Source: Blastopirellula marina DSM 3645 (lineage in GTDB: Bacteria > Planctomycetota > Planctomycetia > Pirellulales > Pirellulaceae). Taken from it: a stretch of DNA of 64,000 bases. A program made the position numbers and the translations under genes. Positions 9,440-18,526 of the stretch are shown piece by piece. Location: the NCBI RefSeq assembly GCF_000153105.1, contig NZ_CH672376.1, positions 1,406,838-1,470,837 on the forward strand. Reading direction: 5' to 3'. The stretch's first letter is position 1, and each line of letters starts with the position of its first letter. The notes beneath the pieces were generated by a model. It saw only the letters and a list, made by a program, of their open reading frames with translations, was not told the DNA's origin and did no database searches.

Positions 9440-10000
9440 TTGCGCCATGACCGGCGGCGGCAAGGCGAACCCGCCTTCGGGCAACGTCTCAGGGCGCATC
9501 ACCGGCGGCGCGAGTTGCGGTTGTGGTTGATACTGGGGCGCGACGTTGACCGATGGATTGGGAGGCGTGTTCATCGGCGTGATGTAGCCGGCTTGGGCGT
9601 TGGTTCGCAATTGTTCGGCGCGAGCACGCAGTTCTTCGGGCGGCACAATCCGGCGCGGCGTCATCTGGAAGTCGAGATCGCGCGTGTCACGAATCTCCCA
9701 AGGCCAAACGTTCTCGCTGAAGAACTCGATCACGGGGTACTCATACCAGGGCGCTTTGAAGGTGTGCAGTTGCGACACCGATTCGTAGCCATCTTTTTCG
9801 AGACGAATCTCGCGCGTTCCATAATGAACGTAGCTGGATGACACCGGCGTCACGCCCAATTCCTGATCGTCGACATAGACCACGGCGCCTGGCGGGTTCG
9901 TGCGAATATTCATCCGACGACGAACGCATCCCGTGCTGGCGCATGCCAATAGCATGGACAGCAAGAGAAAGTGACGAAAATGGAAAGTCCGGCGGTTCAT
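9437..10000 (-). CDS. PEGA-domain lipoprotein
   Basis: A 187-residue predicted lipoprotein. The N-terminus MNRRTFHF... carries a hydrophobic stretch with a possible lipobox LLAC (Cys20) or STGC (Cys25). A PEGA motif (NIRTNPPGAVVYVDDQELG) follows immediately, typical of envelope-bound S-layer-like or surface proteins. The last 60 residues are proline/glutamine-rich. The ATG at 10000 is chosen because the longer frame upstream adds a charged extension before the signal peptide. Convergent with the small membrane protein; function beyond envelope attachment is unknown. Confidence 0.8.
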   Translation of the reverse strand: MNRRTFHFRHFLLLSMLLACASTGCVRRRMNIRTNPPGAVVYVDDQELGVTPVSSSYVHYGTREIRLEKDGYESVSQLHTFKAPWYEYPVIEFFSENVWPWEIRDTRDLDFQMTPRRIVPPEELRARAEQLRTNAQAGYITPMNTPPNPSVNVAPQYQPQPQLAPPVMRPETLPEGGFALPPPVMAQ

Positions 10001-10135
10001 GCCGATGGGCCTGGTCCGATTATGAGGGGAAGTGGGGGCGAAGTTTAGCAATCTGTCGCCTTAGCGACTAGACGAAAACGGTGATCGTGGTTAAATCTTT
10101 TCGCAGTAAGTACTTGTTGCTGTCAAAAATCCGCT

Positions 10136-10164
10136 TTAACATCGCAAGTTTCTGTAAATAATAG
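10136..10164 (+). promoter_or_regulatory. Candidate sigma-70-type promoter of the PP2C gene
   Basis: TTAACA (five of six matches to the -35 consensus), 17 bases, then TAATAG (weak -10), ending 47 bases before the PP2C start. Position and spacing fit, but the -10 match is poor. Confidence 0.3.
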
Positions 10165-10211
10165 GTAGGGCCGCCAAGACGGCGAATTATTGGACCGGAG
10201 AAGAGCGACGC

Positions 10212-11564
10212 ATGTCGGTTGAGTCCCATACGTGGCATAACACGATTCAGATCGCTGCGCTCAGCGATGTGGGGATGCGCCGTAGCAACAACCAAGACCA
10301 CTACGGGGTCGTTCTCTCGGCCAATTGGGATGAATGGCGAAAGCGGGGGCACCTGTTTGTCGTTGCTGACGGCATGGGCGCTCATGCGGCTGGCGAACTT
10401 GCCAGCGAAATCGCGGTCGACCGCGTCGGCCATCTTTACCGCAAATATGTCGAGAAAACCCCGCCCGATGCGTTGGTCGCCGCCGTCGAAGAGGCGAACG
10501 CCGTCATCAATCGCAAAGGGGAAGAGAACTCTGCGTTCCATAAGATGGGGACGACATGCAGTTCGCTGCTGATCTTGCCGCAAGGCGCGATCGTGGCGCA
10601 GGTCGGCGACAGTCGCGTCTATCGCTTACGAGGGGACAAGCTCGAGCAGCTCTCCTTCGACCACTCGATGGCGTGGGAGATTCGGGCCGCCACCCAGGGA
10701 CTCGACGCCGCCGACGTCTATGACGCGATTCCCAAAAATGTCATTACCCGCTCTTTGGGACCAGGTCCGACTGTTGAAGTCGATCTGGAAGGACCGTTTC
10801 CGCTACAAGTGGGGGATACCTTCTTCGTCTGCAGCGACGGCGCCACCGGACCGCTGCGGAACGACGAAATTGCGATCATTCTAAAAACGCTCGATCCGTC
10901 GCATGCAGTGCAACTGATGGTGGATCTCGCGAATCTACGCGGGGGGCCGGACAACATTACCGTCATCGTGGCCAAGATCACCGGCGAAGCGATCACCCAA
11001 GATCCGACGCGGACCGAACCCCTCATTATGGAAGAAGCTCGCCCGGCCAATCCGCCGCCGCGCCAAAAATTGCGCAATCCTCCTTGGACCATTTGGGCGC
11101 TGCTCTTGCTGTTTGGCTTTGCGACCGCCGCGCTGGTTTATCTCGACCGGCCGTTTGAAGCGCTGATCTCGGGGCTCGCGGCGTTTGCGGCCTTCGTGTT
11201 TGGGGCGGTCTATATGTACTCGGCCCCGCCGACCGATGAAGAACCGATCAAAGCGACTCCCAAACGTCGACTCGGCCGCGGACCATATGAAGAAACCTTC
11301 TGCAACACGACCGAAAATGTCGCCCGCAATCTAGCCGCGACGGTGGTCGAACTGCGGGAAGCTTCTGAAACGAACCACTGGAAGCTCGACTGGGACCGCG
11401 TCAACCAGCTGCGCAGTCAGGCCCAGCTCGAGCTAGCTGCCGGCGACTACTTTAATGCGACGCGACTCTTTTTGATCTGCATCGGCGCGATGATGGCCCA
11501 GATCCGGATGCAAAGCAAGAAAAAGAATCCGCTGGAGGATGAGTCGAAAGTCGACCTGATCTAG
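10212..11564 (+). CDS. PP2C-type protein serine/threonine phosphatase, membrane-anchored
   Basis: A 450-residue protein. Residues 1-260 form a PP2C (PPM) phosphatase domain with the metal-binding motifs in order: SNNQD, ADGMGAHAAGE, VGDSRVYRLR, VCSDGATGPL and GGPDNITV. Two hydrophobic helices (about residues 295-315 and 320-340) then anchor it, and a cytosolic helical tail of about 110 residues follows. It should remove phosphate from Ser/Thr of proteins modified by Hanks-type kinases, which planctomycetes have in number; no kinase lies in this window. GGAG precedes the ATG. The next gene (LptF/G) starts 128 bases on. Confidence 0.9.
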   Translation: MSVESHTWHNTIQIAALSDVGMRRSNNQDHYGVVLSANWDEWRKRGHLFVVADGMGAHAAGELASEIAVDRVGHLYRKYVEKTPPDALVAAVEEANAVINRKGEENSAFHKMGTTCSSLLILPQGAIVAQVGDSRVYRLRGDKLEQLSFDHSMAWEIRAATQGLDAADVYDAIPKNVITRSLGPGPTVEVDLEGPFPLQVGDTFFVCSDGATGPLRNDEIAIILKTLDPSHAVQLMVDLANLRGGPDNITVIVAKITGEAITQDPTRTEPLIMEEARPANPPPRQKLRNPPWTIWALLLLFGFATAALVYLDRPFEALISGLAAFAAFVFGAVYMYSAPPTDEEPIKATPKRRLGRGPYEETFCNTTENVARNLAATVVELREASETNHWKLDWDRVNQLRSQAQLELAAGDYFNATRLFLICIGAMMAQIRMQSKKKNPLEDESKVDLI

Positions 11565-11692
11565 CGCCCATCTTTTGGCGTGCCGTGGCGCGCTGCTTTC
11601 TACTCAAAAGTAGGGGACGAAACTGTCGTTCCTTCGGCCGGGGGAACTTGCTAGAGTTCCACACGCTTTCGCCGCATTCTTCGCGACCCCTG

Positions 11693-12862
11693 ATGCGAAT
11701 CATTACCCGCTACATCCTGTGGGAGATCCTTAAGATCTTCTTTCTCGCGCTCGGCGCATTGACGCTGCTGATCGTACTGGTCGGCGTTGTCCAGCAAGCG
11801 CTGCGCGAAGGTTTGGGACCGGGACCGATTGCGCGCATCATTCCCTACATGATTCCGGACGCGCTGCGATTTTCGATCCCGGGAACGATCCTGTTCGCGT
11901 CTTGCAGCGTTTACGGACGTCTCGCTTCCGGCAACGAACTTGCCGCGCTCAAAGCGGCTGGCGTCTCTCCGCTAGCAGCCCTGTGGCCCGGTTACGCGAT
12001 CGCGCTGGTGCTATCAATCGCTTGCGTGTGGCTGAACGACATCGGTGTCTCGTGGGGGAGTCAGGGAGTGCGCCGCGTGTTGGTGCAGTCGTTCGAGGAA
12101 ATCGCCTACGGAATGCTGCGGACCCACAAATCGTTTAGCAGCGACAAGCTCTCGATCTTGGTGCGTGAAGTCGACGGACGCCGTCTGATGCGTCCGCAAA
12201 TTGTCGCCGCCGCGACCCCGACTTCGCCCCAATTGTTGATTAGTGCGGCGGAAGCCGAACTGCACAGTGACGAAAACCACCAGCTAATCATCTCGCTGAT
12301 TGACAGCCGCATCGAGAGCGACGGCTCGCAGCAAGGGGTCTTCGAGCATCCTGGCCGTATGGATCATGTCGTCTCGCTGAGCGACGAATTATCGCCGGAA
12401 CATCGCAGTCCTTCAAAAATTTTATCGTCCCGAATTCCCCAAGTGCTGCGCGAAGAACGCCAGATCGTGCAGACCCAAAAAGAAGCCGATATCGCTTGGA
12501 GTGCGTTCGCACAAATCGCAACGTTGGACGCAGCGCAACGCACTCCGCCGTTTGATATCTCCTATATCAATTCGCAGATCAATCGCTTGCGGACCGAACC
12601 TTGGCGGCGTTGGGCGAATGGATTCAGTTGTCTGTTTTTCGTATTGCTGGGAGTGCCGTTAGCGATCAAGCAACGAAATCCTGATTTTGTGACCAGCTTT
12701 TTCATGGCCTTTTTGCCGGTCCTGCTGGTCTTTTATCCGCTGCTAGCATTTGCCGTCGATCGGGCCAAAGATGGCGCAGTGCCGCCGCAAGCCGTCTGGA
12801 TCGGGAATGTGGCGCTGCTGTTGGTCAGTCTTTACTACCTGCGAATGGTTTGGCGCTATTAG
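11693..12862 (+). CDS. LptF/LptG-type permease
   Basis: A 389-residue YjgP/YjgQ-family protein. Six transmembrane helices are expected: three at the N-terminus (from IITRYILWEILKIFFLALGA), a large periplasmic beta-rich domain (about residues 130-300), and three at the C-terminus. LptF and LptG form the membrane part of the Lpt ABC exporter that moves lipopolysaccharide to the outer membrane; which of the two this is cannot be decided. The ATG at 11693 is favoured because the canonical first helix begins there, while the 36 residues upstream look non-coding. No LptB lies nearby. Confidence 0.85.
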   Translation: MRIITRYILWEILKIFFLALGALTLLIVLVGVVQQALREGLGPGPIARIIPYMIPDALRFSIPGTILFASCSVYGRLASGNELAALKAAGVSPLAALWPGYAIALVLSIACVWLNDIGVSWGSQGVRRVLVQSFEEIAYGMLRTHKSFSSDKLSILVREVDGRRLMRPQIVAAATPTSPQLLISAAEAELHSDENHQLIISLIDSRIESDGSQQGVFEHPGRMDHVVSLSDELSPEHRSPSKILSSRIPQVLREERQIVQTQKEADIAWSAFAQIATLDAAQRTPPFDISYINSQINRLRTEPWRRWANGFSCLFFVLLGVPLAIKQRNPDFVTSFFMAFLPVLLVFYPLLAFAVDRAKDGAVPPQAVWIGNVALLLVSLYYLRMVWRY

Positions 12863-13006
12863 CAGAAGTTTGGCGAATGTCTTGTTGGGTTCGCCTTGAA
12901 TCGGCAAGGCGAAGCTTGCTACACTCACCAGGCGATTGCCCGCCCAAGACGAGACAAAGGATGTCTTGCCGCTGCCAGGCGATCCATTGCGACAAGGAGG
13001 TCGCTT

Positions 13007-14626
13007 GTGCTTACCCGACGCCCGATTCGGGACAAGATGCTGGTCGGAGCCATATTGCTGAGCACGATTGTGTTCGGCATGGCGGCGACCGCCGTATGGT
13101 GCAGCTATAGCTATCGCGGCTTGGCTCGCAGCGTCAGCGTGCGCGCCAACGAGCTTCCCTTGGCGATCGACTTCAGCTTAGCGGTGACCGATCTGCGGCA
13201 CGCGCTGGGGCAATTGCGCGAAACCAATCATCCCAATCACGACCTCTTTCCGCAAACGCCGGATCCGACGCTTCCGCGTGAAGAACTCGCGGCGCGGCTG
13301 ATGCACGTCGAACGTTCGCTGCAAGTTTATAAGCAGCAATTGGAAGCGAACGACTCTCTCGCTAATGACATGAGCGATTACTCTTACGAACGGGAAACGA
13401 TTCGTAAGATTGATCAGCTGATCGCCAAAATCCAAGCCGGCAATACCGACTCGGATTGGGCGCTCGGTCTGGTCAACAGGACCGAACTCAAGCGAGAAGT
13501 CGACGGACTTCATACGCTGGCGATGGAATTGCCTAGTTTTTTAATTCAACGCATGCAGCGTCTTAAGGACGAAGCGCAAACGCAATATCGCACTTGGATC
13601 GTGATCTCGCTCTGCGCCGCTGTCGCCGGCGTAACGTTGCTGGCGATCTTCATGTGGCTCTGTTGGGTTTGGATTTTTCAACCGCTACGCGTCTTGATGC
13701 AAGGTTCGCGATTGGTCGCCAACGGCAACTTTTCGCATCGTATTCAGCTCAACACGCATGACGAGATGAGCGTTCTGGCCGATGCGATGAACGCGATGAC
13801 GCAGCGGTTTGAAGAGATTCGCCGCAACCTGGATGGGCAAGTTCAAGAGCGCACCAAACAAGTCGTACGGAGCGAACAACTCGCGAGCGTCGGCTTTTTA
13901 GCGGCCGGCGTCGCGCATGAGATTAACAACCCGCTCGCGTCGATCGCTTTTTGCGCCGAGTCGCTGCAAAGTCGGTTGGCCGAGTCGCTGCCGGTCGATG
14001 GCGCCGACGAAGGAGTCTGCAACGTCACTGACGTCGAACTGCTCCGCAACTATCTGGGCATGATTCAGGACGAAGCGTTCCGGTGCAAAGAAATCACCGA
14101 ACGGTTGCTCGACTATTCGCGACTGGGCGATGTCGAAAAAGTGGACACCGATCTAGGCGAACTCGTTCGCAACGTCATCGACATGGTCAGCCATCTCGGC
14201 AAATATCGCGAGAAGAAGGTCCACTTCCACTCGCGTGACGCGGCCATCGCTCCGGTCAATCCGCAAGAGATGAAACAAGTCATGTTGAACTTGATCACCA
14301 ACTCGCTGGATAGTCTGGACCCCGGCGGAGAGGTGATCGTCGAACTGGTCGCGCTCGACGATGATCAAATTACGGTCGTCGTTCGCGACAACGGCTGCGG
14401 CATGACCGAAGAAGTAAAGAAACACTTGTTTGAACCCTTCTTTACGCGCCGTCGTAACGGACAGGGGACAGGGCTCGGCTTATCCATCACGTATCGCATC
14501 ATTGCAGATCACGGCGGGCAGATCGACGCGCAAAGCGAAGGACCGGGGTGCGGGTCGGAATTTCGTATCACGTTGCCCGCTAGCACTCCAGGGAAGGAGC
14601 AGCATCATCGTTACCAAGCCGCCTAG
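13007..14626 (+). CDS. Sensor histidine kinase (HAMP, HisKA, HATPase)
   Basis: A 539-residue membrane kinase. TM helix 1 (about residues 12-32), a periplasmic helical sensor, TM helix 2 (about 200-225), HAMP, a HisKA domain with the phosphoacceptor in GVAHEINNPLAS (His304), and a HATPase domain with DNGCG and GTGLGLS nucleotide-binding motifs. I assign the GTG at 13007 as start because a perfect AAGGAGG lies six bases upstream and the protein then begins just before TM1; an ATG at 12896 would add 37 unlikely residues. Its last codons overlap the ribosome binding region of the sigma-54 regulator that follows, so the pair should form one two-component system of the NtrB/NtrC type. Signal unknown. 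Confidence 0.9.
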   Translation: MLTRRPIRDKMLVGAILLSTIVFGMAATAVWCSYSYRGLARSVSVRANELPLAIDFSLAVTDLRHALGQLRETNHPNHDLFPQTPDPTLPREELAARLMHVERSLQVYKQQLEANDSLANDMSDYSYERETIRKIDQLIAKIQAGNTDSDWALGLVNRTELKREVDGLHTLAMELPSFLIQRMQRLKDEAQTQYRTWIVISLCAAVAGVTLLAIFMWLCWVWIFQPLRVLMQGSRLVANGNFSHRIQLNTHDEMSVLADAMNAMTQRFEEIRRNLDGQVQERTKQVVRSEQLASVGFLAAGVAHEINNPLASIAFCAESLQSRLAESLPVDGADEGVCNVTDVELLRNYLGMIQDEAFRCKEITERLLDYSRLGDVEKVDTDLGELVRNVIDMVSHLGKYREKKVHFHSRDAAIAPVNPQEMKQVMLNLITNSLDSLDPGGEVIVELVALDDDQITVVVRDNGCGMTEEVKKHLFEPFFTRRRNGQGTGLGLSITYRIIADHGGQIDAQSEGPGCGSEFRITLPASTPGKEQHHRYQAA

Positions 14627-14630
14627 TCGG

Positions 14631-16013
14631 TTGAAGATCCTCTTCGCCGACGACGAAAAATCGTTGCAGAAACTAATGAGTCTCGAACTTCCCCGTTTGG
14701 GACATGAGGTGACGGTTTGTCCTGATGGTCTGACTGCAGTCGCTGCGCTCGAACGCAACACCTACGACTGTATCTTGGTCGATCTCGACATGCCGGGCCT
14801 CAACGGGATTCAGGTCATCGCGAAAGCGAAAGAGTTTTCGCCGGAGACCGAAGCGATCGTGTTGACCGGCAAATCATCGACCGATTCGGCGATCTCGGCG
14901 CTCCGCTATGGCGCTTTCGACTATTTGACCAAGCCGTGTCGTCTGGTCGAACTGCAAGCTTTGCTCGAGCGGGTCGCCGAGAAGCGAGAGCTGACCCGCA
15001 AGTATCGCGCGGTGAAAAGCCGGCTCGAAAAGCTGGAAGGAAAGTCGAACCTGATCGGCGATTCTCCCAGCATGCAGCAAGTCGGCCGCTTAATCTCCAA
15101 AGTGGCGCCGACCAATTCGACCGTGCTGATCCGCGGCGAAACAGGAACCGGGAAAGAACTGGTCGCCCGAGCGCTGCACGACCAAAGTCATCGCATCGAG
15201 ATGCCGTTTGTCGCCGTCAACTGCGGCGCATTGCCGGAAAACCTGATCGAAAGCGAACTGTTCGGCCATCGTAAAGGCTCGTTCACCGGCGCCGAAGATA
15301 CGCGGATCGGCCTGTTTGAAGTCGCCAACGGCGGCACGTTGTTCTTGGACGAAATCGGCGAACTGCCGAAGTCGCTGCAAGCGAAGCTATTGCGGGTGCT
15401 GGAGACCGGCGAGATTCGCCGCGTCGGCGATAATGACTCGATGCAAGTCGATGTGCGGATCGTGTGCGCAACTCATCGTGACGTCGAACTAATGGTCGCC
15501 GAAGGAGATTTCCGCGAAGACTTGATGTTCCGCATCAATACGTTCGAGATTCATCTGCCGCCGCTTCGTCAACGGACCGAAGATATTCCAGAATTGGCCG
15601 AACATCTGTGTCGCCGCTTCTGGCCCAACGTGCCGCTGACGCAGACCATTTTCTCGTCGGACGCGATTCGTTCGCTCAAGTCGCATGACTGGCCCGGTAA
15701 CGTTCGCGAACTGGCGAACGTCGTTGAGCACGCGACGATTTTGTGTGAAGAGCCGCCGATCGAGCCTGATCATTTGCCGCGTCGTTTCGGCCTGATGAGC
15801 ACCGAATCGGCCGCCAACGCCAATCTCGGCGGTAAACCGGTCTTAAAGGCGATCGGCCCGCTATCGCTACGCGAACTAGAAATGCAGGCGATCTACGAGG
15901 CGCTCGAACGACACGAAGGCAACAAGCCGCAAGCCGCCGAAGAGTTGGGCGTCAGTCTGAAGACGCTCTACAATAAGCTGAATCAGGCCTCCAGCATGGA
16001 TAAGTCGGCCTGA
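14631..16013 (+). CDS. Sigma-54-dependent response regulator (NtrC family)
   Basis: Receiver domain starting LKILFADDE with phosphoacceptor Asp51 (DLDMPG) and conserved Lys in TKP; AAA+ sigma-54 activator domain with Walker A GETGTGKE (about 169-176), GSFTGA sigma-54 contact loop (216-221, a variant of GAFTGA) and Walker B GGTLFLDEIGE; C-terminal Fis-type helix-turn-helix (GNKPQAAEELGVSLKTLYNK). It should activate sigma-54 promoters when phosphorylated by the kinase just upstream. The start is uncertain: no ATG or GTG lies near the beginning. The TTG at 14631, five bases after the kinase stop, gives the normal receiver N-terminus but lacks a ribosome binding site. A good AAGGAG (14594-14599) is instead spaced for the in-frame ATC codons at 14604/14607. 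Confidence 0.9.
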   Translation: MKILFADDEKSLQKLMSLELPRLGHEVTVCPDGLTAVAALERNTYDCILVDLDMPGLNGIQVIAKAKEFSPETEAIVLTGKSSTDSAISALRYGAFDYLTKPCRLVELQALLERVAEKRELTRKYRAVKSRLEKLEGKSNLIGDSPSMQQVGRLISKVAPTNSTVLIRGETGTGKELVARALHDQSHRIEMPFVAVNCGALPENLIESELFGHRKGSFTGAEDTRIGLFEVANGGTLFLDEIGELPKSLQAKLLRVLETGEIRRVGDNDSMQVDVRIVCATHRDVELMVAEGDFREDLMFRINTFEIHLPPLRQRTEDIPELAEHLCRRFWPNVPLTQTIFSSDAIRSLKSHDWPGNVRELANVVEHATILCEEPPIEPDHLPRRFGLMSTESAANANLGGKPVLKAIGPLSLRELEMQAIYEALERHEGNKPQAAEELGVSLKTLYNKLNQASSMDKSA

Positions 16014-16041
16014 AGAGATTGATGCGTCTCGTGAAATATCA

Positions 16042-16077
16042 AAGCCGCCTGCGAAGCGATTCGCGGGCGGCTTTTTC
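16042..16077 (+). terminator. Rho-independent terminator of the two-component operon
   Basis: An 11-bp stem (16044-16054 with 16061-16071, one G-T wobble) with a six-base loop and five T, about 30 bases after the response regulator stop. Confidence 0.8.
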
Positions 16078-16170
16078 GTGCAATTAACTCGCTGGGTTTC
16101 ACGCGATCTCCTAGAATACTCGTACGTCCCTAGGCTCTGTTCCGAATTCCATGAATCAATGGAGTTGTCG

Positions 16171-16785
16171 ATGAAATTTGCGCGACAATCACTTTCTGCG
16201 CTGGCGCTGGTATGGATTTGCAGTTGTACGAGTGTCGCCTGGGGACAATTTGGCGGGCCGCAGGAAGGCTCGTTTGGAGGAGCAGGAGGGACGTCGCAGG
16301 GCCTGTATGAGGCTGAATCCATCTTGATCGTCATCCCCAAGTCACGCGATTGCGTTTGGGCGTTCAGCACGAATGCGGACAATGCGGATAAGGTCGAACT
16401 CTCAACACCAATTCCCGCGGAAAGTTCGCCGGTAGTGTTGGGGAGTAATGTGGCCGTCTTCATTCACGATGGCAGCGCCTATGGCTTCAGTGCTGAGACC
16501 GGCAAATGGGGGAGCATCAAATTACAAGAGCCAAAGGAACCAGCGATTCCGATTGTTGGCGGCAAATTTGTCGCGATCAGGAATGCTGACTGTATTTATG
16601 CTTTTGGCGTAAAACAGGGAACGTGGGCCAAAGCGACGCTTTCCGAAGGAAGCCAGGCGCACCCGATGTTAGGAAACTCGATGATCCAGGTTCTGGACGG
16701 AAATTCTTTGTACGTCTTTGGTCAAGCGAGTGATCGCTGGATTGCGATCGATATGGCCAATGGGGATCGGATACGAGTAAAGTAG
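16171..16785 (+). CDS. Secreted protein with short propeller-like repeats
   Basis: A 204-residue exported protein: signal peptide MKFARQSLSALALVWICSC..., a glycine-rich linker, then three or four related segments of about 45 residues with the recurring pattern aromatic-x-F-x(5)-W (YGFSAETGKW, YAFGVKQGTW, YVFGQASDRW), suggesting a small beta-propeller. No catalytic residues stand out and no family is recognised. GGAG six bases before the ATG at 16171 fixes the start. Convergent with lexA. Confidence 0.7.
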   Translation: MKFARQSLSALALVWICSCTSVAWGQFGGPQEGSFGGAGGTSQGLYEAESILIVIPKSRDCVWAFSTNADNADKVELSTPIPAESSPVVLGSNVAVFIHDGSAYGFSAETGKWGSIKLQEPKEPAIPIVGGKFVAIRNADCIYAFGVKQGTWAKATLSEGSQAHPMLGNSMIQVLDGNSLYVFGQASDRWIAIDMANGDRIRVK

Positions 16786-16798
16786 CGGAGCCGCAGAT

Positions 16799-17419
16799 CT
16801 ACGCCATCTTCCTTACAACGCCCACGACCACGCCGCGAACCTTGGCGTTCTTCACATAGATCGGATCCATCGACGAGTTGGCTGGCTGCAAGCGAATGCG
16901 ATTTTTCTCCGGGAACCAATATTTGAGGGTCGCTTCGCCGTCGTCAGTTTCGGCGACGACAATCTGACCCAGCGAGGCGCTATCTTGCTTGCGGACGACG
17001 ACGTAGTCGCCATCTTCGATGTGCGCTTCGATCATCGAATCCCCTTTGACGGCCAGCACAAATTGGTCGTGCCGGGCGAACATGTCGCGAAAATCGATCA
17101 GCTCTTTTTGCTCGATCGCTTCGTGCAAGACGCCGGCGGCGATCTGCCCGACCAGCGGCAAGCCAACTTCGTCCGCTTCGTCGCAGGTCAATTGAATCGC
17201 CCGCGACATGTTCGGCTCGCGAGAGATCAATCCTTTTTTCTCCAGCGCCTTCAGATGGCACATCACCCCGTTGGGCGAACTGATTTCAAACTGTTCGCCG
17301 ATCTCGCGAACGGTTGGACCGTACCCGCGAGAGACGATTTTCTCTCGGATGAATCCGAAAACGTCACGCTGGCGTCGGGTAAGTTGGTCAAGTGCGCTGA
17401 CGGTGGTCGAGGAGGCCAT
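16799..17419 (-). CDS. lexA: LexA repressor
   Basis: A 206-residue SOS repressor/autoprotease with all features: N-terminal winged helix-turn-helix (residues 1-70, GPTVREIGEQFEISSPNGVM), cleavage site Ala95-Gly96, catalytic Ser128 (KGDSMIEA) and Lys166 (EATLKYW). DNA damage triggers RecA-stimulated self-cleavage and induces repressed genes. GGAG nine bases upstream supports the start. A candidate operator sits upstream and would give autoregulation. Confidence 0.95.
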   Translation of the reverse strand: MASSTTVSALDQLTRRQRDVFGFIREKIVSRGYGPTVREIGEQFEISSPNGVMCHLKALEKKGLISREPNMSRAIQLTCDEADEVGLPLVGQIAAGVLHEAIEQKELIDFRDMFARHDQFVLAVKGDSMIEAHIEDGDYVVVRKQDSASLGQIVVAETDDGEATLKYWFPEKNRIRLQPANSSMDPIYVKNAKVRGVVVGVVRKMA

Positions 17420-17477
17420 GTAGCCGAGCTCCGGTGGGGTGACTTCGCTTTTCCTGACTTCAGCATAATATACGGCT

Positions 17478-17502
17478 GTACATACTGCAATAGCGTTTGT
17501 AC
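17478..17502. promoter_or_regulatory. Candidate LexA operator
   Basis: An imperfect inverted repeat, GTACATAC-N9-GTTTGTAC (half-sites GTACATAC and GTACAAAC), starts 58 bases upstream of the lexA start. It resembles neither the E. coli CTGT-N8-ACAG box nor the Bacillus GAAC-N4-GTTC box closely. On the minus strand it overlaps a plausible -35 (TTGCAG, 17 bases before TATGCT), as expected for an autoregulatory site. Inference only. Confidence 0.4.
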
Positions 17503-17664
17503 ACCGGTCGCTGTCTAGGGGATAATTGAATTCCCTCCTAATTATTGCTCTCCGAGTGATCGTGAGCTAAGTTTCCAATACAACCAACTTTTCTTCCATT
17601 CAACGATCCTGGTGGTTCCTGGGACACATCCAGTTCAGGGTCCTACTTATCCGGGAACCGATGC

Positions 17665-17853
17665 ATGTCTCACTTGATTCACTTTTTGTTGTCCGAGGAT
17701 GGGCCAACCGCGGTGGAATACGCGGTCATGCTCGCGTTTTTGGTCATTTGCCTGACGGCGATCGGCATCATGGGGACACAAGTCGGAGCCGGCTATCAGC
17801 ACGCGACCGACGAGTTCACGCGAACATTTCCCTCTTCGATTACGACTCCCTAG
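17665..17853 (+). CDS. Flp/Fap-type IVb pilin subunit
   Basis: A 62-residue pilin. The sequence SEDGPTAVEYAVMLAFLVI holds the Flp signature: a Glu at position +5 and a hydrophobic helix after a short leader ending before the GPTAVEYA segment. Such subunits are processed by a TadV/CpaA prepilin peptidase and assembled by the Tad system for adhesion; no tad genes lie in this window, so it is an orphan copy. It has its own terminator and is divergent from lexA. Confidence 0.85.
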   Translation: MSHLIHFLLSEDGPTAVEYAVMLAFLVICLTAIGIMGTQVGAGYQHATDEFTRTFPSSITTP

Positions 17854-17888
17854 TTCGCTTGCTCGTTTACCACCACTGCGATGAGAGA

Positions 17889-17919
17889 ACCGCGGTCCCT
17901 TGGGACGGCGGTTTTTTTT
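17889..17919 (+). terminator. Rho-independent terminator of the pilin gene
   Basis: An ACCGC-GTCCC / GGGAC-GCGGT stem with one internal mismatch and a very tight loop is followed by eight T, 36 bases after the pilin stop. Confidence 0.7.
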
Positions 17920-18068
17920 GTGGGGTTCTGTCGATTGTGCGTCGGGTAAAATTAATTCGAAACAAACGCGTGGCGCTGAATCGTCTATGTATCGTGCTAC
18001 ATTTCTGAAATGTCGGCGCTTTCGGCCATCGGCCCTTTGTCTCACCCACCAGCGTTTGGAGTTTCGCG

Positions 18069-18449
18069 ATGTTCAAGTCCGTCCTTTCCGCACTCGTCTT
18101 GGCATGTCTACTTAGCAGCGTTGCGGTTGCGCAGAACAGCAAAGAGCGCTACGTCGTCATTCCGGCCGATGACAAGCCGTTCTCCGTCAGTGAAACCGAC
18201 TATGTTCGGTTAACCGGCGAAGGGATCTCTGGATCGCGGATCAAGATGGACATCAAAGGCCCGGCCGAAGTCGACATGATCTACTTCGTCAAGAAAGTCT
18301 CCGGCGACAGTCCGCTCTTGGGAATGCAAGTCAAGCAATACGACCTGAAGCCGACCGGCAAGGGTAAAGTCACTGCGACGATCACGGTCGTGTTTCCCAA
18401 CAATCAGTCGGAGCCGAAGACGACCAAATTTGAGTTTGAAGTGAAGTAG
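18069..18449 (+). CDS. Small secreted protein, unknown
   Basis: A 126-residue exported protein: signal peptide MFKSVLSALVLACLLSSVAVAQ, then a beta-rich domain of about 100 residues (VRLTGEGISGSRIKMDIKGPAEV... ending KFEFEVK), compatible with an immunoglobulin-like or protease-inhibitor-like sandwich. No cysteines in the mature part. A partly paired hairpin (18462-18505, TCCCTGGG/CCCAGGGA) follows but has no clear T-run. Family not recognised. Confidence 0.7.
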   Translation: MFKSVLSALVLACLLSSVAVAQNSKERYVVIPADDKPFSVSETDYVRLTGEGISGSRIKMDIKGPAEVDMIYFVKKVSGDSPLLGMQVKQYDLKPTGKGKVTATITVVFPNNQSEPKTTKFEFEVK

Positions 18450-18526
18450 GTCCGGACATGGAATCCCTGGGTAGATGGAGTCTTTTTTCTCCGCCGCCCA
18501 GGGATGAGCCGGGACGGAATCCTTGC

